Source of the DNA: Umbelopsis ramanniana AG
Taxonomy: Eukaryota; Mucoromycota; Umbelopsidomycetes; Umbelopsidales; Umbelopsidaceae
Direction: 5' to 3'
NCBI RefSeq assembly: GCF_025399195.1
Contig: NW_026252158.1
Location: 1-64,000 of the forward strand
DNA length: 64,000 nt
In this document: positions 1-9,926 of the stretch, piece after piece
How positions within the stretch are numbered: the stretch's first letter is position 1
Layout of the letters: each line of letters begins with the position of its first letter
Translations under genes and position numbers: made by a program
The notes under the pieces: generated by a model
The model's input: only the letters and a program-made list of their open reading frames with translations
What the model was told of the DNA's origin: nothing
Database searches by the model: none

Positions 1-123
1 TTGGCCAGCATGCTTAGGAGCCCAGATCACTTCTGTAGCATTGCGTAGCAGTGTTATGGGAGTGAAAGTCATCAACAAAGGGGTCATGGCAGCCTTAGAG
101 CCATCTGATGAGACCTTTGGCAT
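1..123 (-). CDS. Possible 5' end of a gene cut by the window edge
   Basis: An ATG at 121-123 on the minus strand opens a frame of 41 codons that runs off the left edge without a stop. The peptide starts MPKVSSDGSKAAMTPLL and matches no family I know. The stretch upstream of it is AT-rich, as a promoter would be. The frame is short and could be chance. Confidence 0.2.
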   Translation of the reverse strand, partial: MPKVSSDGSKAAMTPLLMTFTPITLLRNATEVIWAPKHAGQ

Positions 124-3100
124 GGTCGAAACCCTCCTATTCTACCACCTCAAATAAGTTGCTCCATAAGAGTAGCATACAGATTAAACATACTGTTTCC
201 TCCGTCCTTTGTATTATTTGAACAGATTTAAATATATCTAGAAAAGCTTTAAATCAATGACAGTCTACATAATATAAAGAATATATCATTACATTTTGCT
301 TTCTATACGGTCTTAAGTGATGGGCATAAAGTGGTCCTCCGTTTTCTACTTTCCAGCCGAATTCATTCAAAAAGTTTGGTTCGTAGACTTAGTATTTGAT
401 TTACCTCATCTTTTGCCGTTTACTGCCGAATATCTTTTCAGAGTCGAGTGATACATATTGTTGCGTAACGTGAATGTATTAGCATGCATGGTGTTGGACG
501 GCCACCCGGTAACTGTTGCTGTAAATGGTAGCTGTGCTAACGATCGACCGAACAGTAATCTATTTGAGTCAGGAAAAGAGGTTATAGAAAGCACTGATTA
601 TTAGTAGAGGAAGTGATGAGCAACTATAGGTTTTTGCTTTTATGCTTCAATGGCCATAGATGCAGTTGGTTAAATGATTTATCAGTGTTGCCTAAGAAAT
701 AGAACTGAAAGCCATACTTCCATGGGAAGTTGAATCTCTGCTTTCACGTTTCGGTCCGTTTGTAAAGTATAATTGAGTGCAACTGAGCGGAAGTCGTTAG
801 GCAGTAAGTAAAGAGTACATCGTACTGTAGTGACCATAGTCACAACGTTTTACTAATCTCGGTGTTTGAGTCTACTACCAGTGGTATTACCCATTTTCTT
901 GGGGTTTTCTTGACAACCCTCATGGTCGCTACTATGAAGCTCCAGGTGTAATTGAGACGAAGTATTAGGTAGCCGATTTTGATGTTTTTTTTTGGTGTAC
1001 TGATGCCATCAATTTATCTTTGTATTGCGATGAGGTTTTTTATGCTACGCTTTCAGTTTGGTTGTATTCTAAACCCATTTTCCTACATGCATTCTAAGTG
1101 CGAGGTTTCTTTGAAATTACGTTTCTGCACTTTTTTTCCAAAGCACTCATTTTTAAAAAAGTAACTGGGAAAAGTAGATAGCTCTGTTCTCTTTCGAGTT
1201 AAAATAAGAAAAAATCAACAAAAGAATGAACAAGAGCATCACTTGATTCATCAAAGCCGTCTTGTCCCATTTTAATTCATATTTTTCTCTTGTAAACACA
1301 GCAAGATTGAATAAAAACGATTAGTATGTTTGGGTTCATCAATAATCCTCTCTTAATGAACATCGTTTGGAGCAAAATCTTGGCTGTTATGATAGCAAGT
1401 TAGTCTCATAGAAGAGCCACTAACTCAATCATTTGCTGTTCTGGCTATTGAAACGATCTGTACGTTTAATTGTTGAGGATACACTAATCTTGCTCCCAGA
1501 CCGTTACAATAAGCATTTGATACTTTTTCGCAAACAGCAGCTGTTTCTACATAAACAAGAGCCTGCAGCTCAATGTGAAAACGATTTAGCTCGCCTTTCA
1601 ATACAAGTTTGCTCGCAAGCATTTTGACAAGCATAATCACTAGTTCGTTATATTTTGTCAATTCTCATGGTAATATGTGACTCCAGTCCTTTGCGTTGAC
1701 AAATAGTTTTGCTATTTCGACTGCCGATGAGAGTATAATGATGAGAAGTACAATTGATATGTAACATTCTGGAATAATGCAGTCTGGAAATAACACTCTC
1801 ACACATCATCGTCTAAAGATTGGCTTATATTTCAACCATACGCATGGAAACAAACTGTGCTGAATTGACATTTTATCGTTTTTACCTTCCACTTGTTGAC
1901 GTAGCTTGTGCACACACCCAGCTTCTTATATGGTAATTGAAATAGAAAGTACTGCATGTCAAAGCAAAGAGCCAGAGAAGGTATTTAAATATGTGGTTCT
2001 AACCATAGAGCGACTCTGCAAGCATAAAGATTTTTATATTTGTGACGTACGTACGACCGCTTACCAGGCGCGATCCATCAACGCTTCTTTCAGAACTTTT
2101 TGTTGCGAAAAAACGTTTTACATCCGAACTTCATGCTTTCTAGAATCAAAAAGTTTCCAGAGCGGTCCACAGTGCATATATTTTTGCATATCAATTTCGT
2201 TAGATATTAAGAACCATTCGTCAGTGAGTCAGATTCAAGAGAAGTTTTTGATGACATAGTCCGTTTGCACATCAGAAGACGAAGTCAATTAGCGGTATTT
2301 TCTTTGTGGTGAGCGCAAATTGTTGAAAGCGACTAGAGAATTTTAATGGCAAACATCACGTATTCAGTTTACTTTGAAGGTATCGCTTGTTTCGTCAGCC
2401 TAAAGCTCTGAAGTCATTTTCAAGTGTTGCAGAAACATGTTCTCTGCATGGGAATACAGTTTGACCTGCCGAAATGTTCAACTCTTTACATTTGCTGCTT
2501 CACTTTAACTATTTGTGAAAATGGAATAAGAAAGGTCTGAAATAACAGCGCAGGTGTTGGTTCCAATGTAAGCGTTTCGTTTGACGTCAGAAATTGCAGA
2601 GCGGCCAGTTGTGACTAGGCGCATGCCAACACAGACTGTAAAGTTTGTTTTCTTGACAACTGATAGCTTGGCATGTAATACTATATAGCTTAAATATTTA
2701 TGCTCAATATTCTAAAATGAAAACCTCTTCGCAGCTTTTAACTCACTGTGATCCATTGGAAATTTTAAATTCAGTTACGCTGGTAGTTTGCTGGCCTTAG
2801 CCGAATCACGTGCCTGAGGTGTCATCTTGTTGCATAAATGTGTTTGAGAGCCATCTGGGCCAACTTTCAAGGTCATTTGGTTACAAAAACTTGCATATCC
2901 AGAGACAACCGCATCGAACATTCTTTACGATATATAAAAGTACACAGCAGCATAAGCTAAATTAGGATGCACCAATAAACGGCTCCATCTCGTCCGAAGT
3001 ACCGAGGCAAAAAGTGGAAATAGACATTCATCATAATTGACAACCGATTCTAAGATGGTATCGCCAAAGTAATACGGCATATTTTTGAAAAACCAATGCT

Positions 3101-3305
3101 ATTGCTAAAGATACAGTTGAAAGATGTTGAGCTAATTATACATGACATAGAGGAAGTCAACAGGAAAATTTTGGTATGTTCTACATTACATTAAACAATA
3201 TGTGTTGCTCTTAACCAAACGACATGCCCCAGATCAATCTCTTATCCTGCTATCATGGGATCCGCATGAAGTTACGTTATGCCAGAGAGCTGCGTGTTCT
3301 CAAAG
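124..3305. other. Gene-poor stretch, about 3.2 kb
   Basis: AT-rich sequence with stops in all frames. The longest frames (for example 1906-2259 plus and 1425-1661 minus) have no recognisable motif, no low-complexity protein pattern, and no neighbouring splice sites that would extend them. I see no tRNA-like cloverleaf, no terminal repeats and no transposase motif. It contrasts with the dense gene packing that starts at 3306. Confidence 0.5.
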
Positions 3306-5514
3306 TCATTTGTAGCTGTTACCAGACCGCTTTTTGTCAAGCTCCGTTTGCCACATAAAATAATCACAGCGATATTCATTAGAGTCGGGACCATCCTGCG
3401 GTCCAACTGGCCTACATGTAAACGATATGTCAGATTCACATGAAGAGAAACGTAAAGAAGTTGTTGTTACGGTGAGGCGGGGAAACCATATTTGGATTTT
3501 TTTCTTTTTTTGAGGGGAGGGGAAGCGATTGACCTAACTGACTTACCTAGAGCAAAGATAGAATCGACGCCCGTGGTTCACTCCCTTTTTGTTTACCACA
3601 AACTCCTTACAGGGTTCTTTATGTACATTGCACGTTGGTACTTTTCGAGGAGTGAACAAGGCGTTCCACTGTGTCCCAGCCTTGACGGTCTGCTCATGTT
3701 GCTTCATCAGCTGTTCTATATCCACAAACTCTTCATCTTGCTTATGATCTATAGGTGGAGTGTATGTTTCCGCCACAGAAGGAGAATTATTATTGGAGCC
3801 GTCCGATATAGATGACGGCGTTGATGTGTTTTTCGTGGATGATCTGGTGAAGAAAGAGCTAAGCGATGACTGATTAGAGTCGACTGGGCTTTTCGCCTTT
3901 GACACCGATAATTTTTTCCGTTTCGTAGTGAAGTACTCGGTCTTCCCTGTTGCAACGGAATTTGTGGCATGTTCTTGTGTCAAAGTATCCAGATTGGAGA
4001 CTTGCGTTGACAGTACGATTGGTATGGCTGGGGAATCAGTTTTAGGAACACCTACAGTCTGACTGGTACAATCAGTCTCGCTGCTGTCAACATTAGACAT
4101 CTGGCTAGCTATCGTAGAGGCTTGACTTGCAAGGGAGGCCAGATCATCATCAGCAGGTCGCTTGGCTGAGAAAAAATTAGATAGTTTTTTCTGCTTGTTT
4201 GAGTACTCTTCAAAGTTCACAGCAGCAATTTGGCATGGATCGCTGCATATGTCTGAAGTCAAATGGTCACGAATATGATCAGCCATTTTGGTGCCTACAG
4301 GATCACATTTTTCGATGACATCGTGAAAATCGGCATAAACAGGGCAATGATCACTACCACGAAAGTCGGGCTGTATGTCGGAATATTTAAACCAGGGCTC
4401 TAAACCCTTCGATGCCAAAACATAGTCAATCCGTGTTCCTGTTTGTCAAAATAGAATTTGTCAGGGCCAACCCTTGTCATTAGAAAAGGCTGCAAAAATA
4501 AACATTACGACACTTGCCATAATTTGAAGCCCTTGCATCGATTTTGGTATTCCAGCCTGACACATTTAGATAAAAATAAAAAGATGTTATCACCTATGCA
4601 CAATGGTGTAATAACACCTAATCTAAACTCGACAACTCCTTATCTTATCAACTTACAAGTAAACATGCCTTTCCTTGTGGGGTGATAATATCTTGTCATA
4701 TCAACCATCGGACCCTTGGGAAACAAAAAATCATCAACCCAGCGTCTTCCAGGCACATCTTGAAAGTTGGATATGCCCCATTCTTTCATATTATTCTTTG
4801 GATCGCAACAGTCGATTTCTCGGTGCATAGCATTCACATCACCTGCTATGATGACTTGTTTTCCTTGGCGCAGTAGCTGCTCAGCCCGTTCCTGCACACA
4901 CTGGTGGTAGTCCATCTTGTACATCCGGCGTTCCTCGCTTGCATCGTTGGGAAAATAAATGCAGAACAAGACGAACAGTTCAAATTCTAAAACAACACAG
5001 CGGCCTTCTGCATCGAGCACCATGGAGTCAGTTGCTATTGCGAGTGACGGCTCAAATGTTTCATGTTGCGTCCAATAGCCTGTAATTCCTTCTTCAGCTG
5101 AGATTGGTTTGAGCGGTTGCCGAACATAGACTGCAACCCCGGAATAGCCGTGTTTAGACCGTGAGAAGGAAAAATAAGCATCGTAGCCATCCACAATAGC
5201 AAATTCCTTTGTGACTTTGGTTCGTCGACACTTTATCTCCTGTAAGCTGTAAAGGAACGAGTGAGTGATTGATTGACGTCATGTCAATTAAAACCATGAC
5301 TTTATCTAAAGAGCTTATGCGTACCATATGATATCTGCGTCCAGCGCGTCAAGTAACACCTGTCATTTTGGGTTGGGTTGGACATTTGAGTGTCAAATTT
5401 GGGAATTGTTTTCAGTGGGGCATGTTCGCTTACCTTGAACTTCTTTGATTCGCACCACGGATGGTATTGCAAGATTGTAGAGATGCCGTTAATGTTCCAT
5501 GTGACAATGCGCAT
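3306..5514 (-). CDS. APN2: AP endonuclease 2 (class II, ExoIII family) with C-terminal GRF zinc finger
   Basis: Six exons, read from the right: 5514-5434, 5359-5325, 5246-4657, 4556-4518, 4438-3547, 3411-3306, joining to about 580 residues. The start is the ATG before RIVTWNINGI, the usual first strand of the ExoIII fold; a second in-frame ATG lies 7 codons upstream. Active-site motifs are present: CLQEIKC (metal-binding Glu), AGDVNA, and GSDHCPV (catalytic His). The C-terminus is a zf-GRF finger (CNVHKEPC, GRRFYLCSR, then CDYFMW from the last exon). Two PCNA-binding PIP boxes, QKKLSNFF near residue 331 and QSSLSSFF near 438, lie between the domains. Known role of the family: 3' end cleaning and abasic site repair with PCNA in the nucleus. 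Intron 4 uses a GC donor. Family call is firm. Confidence 0.93.
4439..4517 (-). other. GC-AG intron in APN2
   Basis: Reading the minus strand, the short exon 4518-4556 (WNTKIDARASNY) is followed by GCAAGT rather than GTAAGT. The next exon starts after AACAG at 4438. Only this join restores the conserved frame NYGTRIDYVLAS of the ExoIII family, with the Gly codon split across the junction. GC-AG introns with otherwise perfect donors are a known minor class. Confidence 0.8.
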
Positions 5515-5725
5515 CGAAGTTAGCTTAGTGAGCAAGGAGGCTCCGCAGTTGATCGCCTGCTGGAAAAGGCAGTTCAGATCCTAGCATTTGATTGGCCAAA
5601 GATAGCAGCCGGGTGAGGAATCATTTGGTGGACAAAAAAATATTTCTTATCTTTTGCCAACCAAAAAGCTTTCCGATCAATTTTATCTCTTTCATCTCTT
5701 CTCTTTTCATATTCTCTCCGCCTTT

Positions 5726-7126
5726 ATGCAATCGGTCGATAATTCACAGCAACAAGAAGGCTTCAACTCATTCTTACAATTCATTCGTCCTTCAACTCAC
5801 CGTTCTCAGCATGGTCTTCACATTGATACCAACTCTCTGGGTATCAATTTCACATCCGATTCTCGCCGAAGGTCCATGGATGAAGACAAAGCCTATGGCA
5901 GTATCTACAAAGAACTAAGCTTCCCACACGATAGACACCCACAGGCAACTGAAGAAATTTCAAACTATCCACGGCTACCAGACCTTTCTCCCTCTTCGTC
6001 TGCATCGTCTGTCACTTCCAACAATGAAGCTGGCCACTCTCACACTTTATTGTCTCCCATACCTGCCCGTCACCAACGACAACTCACCAGCCCTGGTATT
6101 GCTACAAGACGATGCGAGATTATCCGCCGCTCAAATACCTTGCCTTCCTCACACCCTGTCGTCTCTCCCATTGGCGTATCAGCCTCCTCATGGGGAAATG
6201 CAAAGTCTCCTGCCGCCTCATTTTTGTCCAGCTTTGCTTCACCTGCCGAACCCACCTATGAGTTTGATGGTGATGAAATTGGAGACTATGTCCTTGGCAA
6301 AACCATCGGCCACGGAGGTTTTTCCTCAGTTCGTGAAGGTTTTCGTATATCGGATGGCAAAAAAGTAGCCATCAAAATCACCAACAAAACCGTGGAGATC
6401 AATGAGCGCGAAAATCAACGTGTACAAATCCGTTTGGAGAGAGAAATTGCTATTTGGAAGTCACTGGAACATCCCAATATTGTTCAATACATTGATGCAT
6501 TGGAGACAGATTACGCAACCTATGTTGTATCGGAATACTGCCCTAACGGCAATCTGTTGGATATGCTCATTCGTTCAAACGACACTCACAAATTGACAGA
6601 AGATATGGCACGGCCTCTTATCATCCAACTCTGTTCCGCTTTAGCCTATCTTCATGATACAGTTAAAGTATGCCACAGAGACATCAAACTAGAAAATGTC
6701 TTGTTTGATGAGCATGGGACCCTCAAGCTTTGTGATTTCGGACTTTCCGAATACCAAAACCCTACCCATGCTACTCATTCTCCAGGCAGCCCGTTTGCTG
6801 AATTTGACGATGGTGAAGATAGTTCAGCCGGTGGCTCACTTGCCTACACAGCACCAGAGCAACTTACTCAGCAACAAGCTGTGAGATGTCCGTCGGCTGA
6901 TATTTGGTCGCTGGGCGTCTGCTTGTATACACTGATAGCTGGTCGCCTTCCATTTGTGGACGAATACAGACCTAGAGTGCAACAGCAAATCAAAACTGGT
7001 CAATATACCATGCCTGAAAATATCTCTCCCCAACTGGAAGAACTGCTTGGACAATGTTTCAACCTCAACCCTGACTTGCGACCCACCGCCAACGATATCC
7101 TGATAAGCGACTGGTGCGCTATGTAA
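5726..7126 (+). CDS. Serine/threonine protein kinase (CAMK-like), single exon
   Basis: 466 codons from the ATG at 5726, which follows a pyrimidine-rich leader. The frame is open further upstream but has no earlier ATG. The first 180 residues are Ser/Pro-rich and look disordered. The kinase domain begins near residue 187 (DYVLGKTIGHGG). It has VAIK (Lys217), HRDIKLEN (Asp319), DFG as LCDFGLS (Asp337) and APE (376-378), so it should be active. An acidic insert (EFDDGEDSS) sits in the activation segment before SLAYTAPEQ. The layout resembles fungal CAMK-group nutrient and polarity kinases, but I cannot name an orthologue. It is divergent from APN2, with about 210 bases between the two starts. 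Confidence 0.85.
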   Translation: MQSVDNSQQQEGFNSFLQFIRPSTHRSQHGLHIDTNSLGINFTSDSRRRSMDEDKAYGSIYKELSFPHDRHPQATEEISNYPRLPDLSPSSSASSVTSNNEAGHSHTLLSPIPARHQRQLTSPGIATRRCEIIRRSNTLPSSHPVVSPIGVSASSWGNAKSPAASFLSSFASPAEPTYEFDGDEIGDYVLGKTIGHGGFSSVREGFRISDGKKVAIKITNKTVEINERENQRVQIRLEREIAIWKSLEHPNIVQYIDALETDYATYVVSEYCPNGNLLDMLIRSNDTHKLTEDMARPLIIQLCSALAYLHDTVKVCHRDIKLENVLFDEHGTLKLCDFGLSEYQNPTHATHSPGSPFAEFDDGEDSSAGGSLAYTAPEQLTQQQAVRCPSADIWSLGVCLYTLIAGRLPFVDEYRPRVQQQIKTGQYTMPENISPQLEELLGQCFNLNPDLRPTANDILISDWCAM

Positions 7127-7726
7127 ATCCCTGCTGTGTACACTTTTCGACGTTGGTTTCGCTCCCTCCCCTTTTGTATATATTCTTTTGTTAACACCAC
7201 CTCTATACATATTGCCCATGGATAATAACTCCATTATTCTCTCAGTGTTATCTTTTGTTTTCGGAGATGTATTATCCACTTTGTACTTTATTCATTAACC
7301 ACTCTTTTTCCCTCAAACCATTCAAAAACATATTATATCCGTTCGGATGCGGGATGTCAATTTTTAACTGAATAAAAAAAAATTTCCTTCTTGAAGACAC
7401 CTCTTTGCATAACCAGAGTGTTTCGGTTCAATAAATAGAAGATTGCAATATAAGGATTTTTTAATATCCCTCCCCCAAACCCCCTTCCTTTATTTTGCAT
7501 ATCCATCGCTGATAAGATGTTATGATTTGGGCTGACGATCGGAGCCCTCAGATGAACGGTGACCCATTATGCCGAGTGGCTGCTGCACAGACCACCACTG
7601 TGTCATCGTGGTCTGCATATTTTCAAGGTGTGATTTTTACTATATGTCTTCAAATAAGTTAATAATAAAAAAATAGCAAGTGTACATCTGTTATGTATCT
7701 ACTTTGGGGGTCAGGCAAAATAGTTT
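7127..7726. other. Convergent 3' intergenic region
   Basis: Lies between the ends of the kinase (+) and the nucleotidyltransferase (-). It holds 3' UTR-like AT-rich sequence and a more complex, less AT-rich patch at about 7535-7625 that contains a hairpin (7588-7615). No coding frame is supported. Confidence 0.5.
7588..7615. repeat. Inverted repeat, 8 bp stem with 12-base loop
   Basis: CAGACCAC at 7588-7595 pairs with GTGGTCTG at 7608-7615 around a 12-base loop. It sits in a convergent intergenic region, so it could be part of a 3' UTR or a small structured RNA. It could also be chance. Confidence 0.4.
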
Positions 7727-8652
7727 CTAAGGTCTAGGGCGATGGAAAGGAGGAGCTGCGATGGATAACTGTTGACGGTCAAAGTAGTGTACGGCATCAA
7801 CGTAGCTTTCCAAGCCACCAACATCGATTCTTCCAGAGATAGTATGCGTCTGGATTGGAAAACGTGGCCAGAGGTATGCTAAGAATTTACCAGTTGCGTC
7901 GTAGTCCGAAAGGCCAGCGTTGCGCGCATGACAGTCGTTCAAAAAGTCTTGCAGTAAATTAAGTGATTGTTGGTGGAATAAATAGAAGCAAGGGCAAGCC
8001 AGTCTTGAGCTGGTTTCAGACGGTTGAGGTTTCTCAACAAAACCAGTGACGGTACCTTCCTTGTTGATCTCCATGATACCAACTTTGTGAACGGTTTCAT
8101 TGGGGACTTCATACGTAGTGACAAGGCAAGCACGTTCCTTCTTGCGGAAGTCAGCCAAAAATTCAGCCAAATCAAAATCATGAAGGAAGAGAGTGTCGCC
8201 ACCAATGACAAGCACATGATCGCCGTTGAGGTTGAATCGCTTGACACCTTCCAGGATATCAGGTACAGCACCCAGTCTCGTTTCATTGGATGTGGTGCCG
8301 TCACTTGCAATATTGTCGCCAGGAACATTGTTTCGCTTTGCCCACTCGACAAAGGCATCATAGCAAGCAGCGTTGGTAATAACATGAACTGAGCTAGAGG
8401 GAATCCCGTTCTTGGCTAAAAGATGAAGCCAGTGTGTAATAAGAGCATCTTGTGCTCCAAGTGGTAAAAGTGCTTTTGGTACTCCAACGAGATGACGGTA
8501 TTTGCCAGTCTTGTCAGCCAAGAGATCTCGTTGTAACCGAGTACCATATCCGGCACCCATGATGAGGACTAGCAAGGAACATTAGGAATTTCGAAACCAA
8601 TGTGGAAAGAGATGAGGAGGATATGGCTACCTTTAACGTTTTCTACGGCCAT
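7727..8652 (-). CDS. Nucleotidyltransferase-fold protein (sugar-phosphate/choline-phosphate type)
   Basis: Two exons, 8652-8631 and 8568-7727, give 287 residues. The first exon encodes MAVENVK and the join restores VLIMGAGYGTRL, the GxGxR nucleotide-binding loop. Downstream are GVPKALLPL (Lys for the nucleotide phosphate), GGDTLF (metal-binding Asp), and VGIMEINKEG then GFVEKPQ, the usual NTP_transferase order. A 14-residue insert separates the Gly loop from the PKALLPL motif, which is longer than in typical UDP-glucose or GDP-mannose pyrophosphorylases. There is no left-handed beta-helix acyl-carrier domain. The substrate cannot be told from sequence. No signal peptide is seen, so it is likely cytosolic. 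Confidence 0.8.
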
Positions 8653-8822
8653 GGTGGTATAATCTAGAATAGCTGAAGCAATCTCGAACCTGGAACCTCA
8701 CCCGCTATAAGACTATAAATCTAGTTTTTCAATACCCGCTGTTATCACCGATAACCCCACCCAAATAGAACAAACATGTCAACGTTGCGAACAAACTGGT
8801 TTATATAGGAATCATGATTTGA

Positions 8823-9746
8823 TTACTAAACGATGCATAATATCAAACAAATATATGCCGATGTCGAGAGTAATATAAGGAAGATGGTTGAGTCAGATAA
8901 ATGTCTCTGGTATACTATAAAAAATCATCGGGTCACTTACGTAGTTGACAGAGATCAAGTAGTCAGCAAGGCCTTCAACGACCTTGGTAGCATTTCCGGG
9001 AGTGACCTTGTCGTCGTAAAGTCCAATAAGGACGGCTTGTGTAGTCTTGACAATAACAACACCATCATTGCCCTGGTGGAAAGAAATAGAATGGAAGGCT
9101 TAGATCACCATACTGGAAATAGTAGCCGCCAAAGCATGTAATACTAACCTTCTTTCCATAGATAGAGCGGTCATCCGAGCGCAAGAACAAATACTTCACA
9201 CCGTTGACGCGGAGACCGTTGGCCTGAAGGACAGCGGGATCGCTGAAACCTTGGTTGATAGTTTGAAGTTCAGCGGCAGAGACCTATTGATACCGAGGCG
9301 AAATCAAAGACATAGAAGGAATCAGTACATGGTGATGAAGAAAATAAAAAATGATTTGAGTAAATGACCCCAGGACGATGCTCAAAAGGTTGGAGGTGTG
9401 CAGTCGTAGCTAGCTGGCTGCCTGACGTTTATGCAAACTAGGCGAACCGCGATGCTCAGCCGCGATTCAAAGATCGATCGTCCAAGAAGATGACAATAAC
9501 CTCAAAAGCTCACGAGAGCCTTCAACCTTTTGTAAACGTCCGATATTTTTGAAGCCACGGACACACCTCGTCATAACGACGAGCATCTCACAGCGCCACG
9601 AGAGATGATAAATAGGACTAAGGGTGAATACTTACGTTGAAGTTGGGGGAAGCAGCCCATTGACCACCCTGAACACCATAGATACCGGCTTGGGTGATTT
9701 GGCCGCTGCCAATAAGGTTGGAATCGACGTAAGCTTGCCAAGACAT
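8823..9746 (-). CDS. PFY1: Profilin
   Basis: Exons 9746-9636, 9283-9149 and 9072-8941 encode 126 residues, the normal profilin length. The start MSWQAYVDSNL is the signature profilin N-terminus, and the end GLADYLISVNY matches the family C-terminus that binds poly-proline. The stop codon appears to lie in a fourth exon whose only coding content is TAA at 8825-8823: the last sense codon TAC is followed by GTAAGT, and a CGTTTAG acceptor is followed at once by TAA. If that intron is kept, 15 extra residues would be added before a stop. Profilin binds actin monomers and formin poly-proline tracts in the cytosol. Confidence 0.93.
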
Positions 9747-9926
9747 GATGAATCAATGAAAGAAAAACTGTGAACTGCAGGCTGTCGAGGCCGGGTATGC
9801 TTTGTATAATTTTACAGTACGGGTTTTGAAGCGCGAAAAGTGACTTTTTTGCGTCAGCTGGAAATTGAAATTCCGCATGCCCTCGGCTATAGCAAAGTGT
9901 ATCTTTTATTACAAAAACTAATGAAT

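Noticed and set aside
1906-2259. 117-codon frame in the left gene-poor region
   Set aside because: Mixed composition, no motif, no splice partner. Probably chance.
5654-5725. Upstream extension of the kinase frame
   Set aside because: It has no ATG. The sequence is a pyrimidine-rich leader of the kind seen before other genes here.
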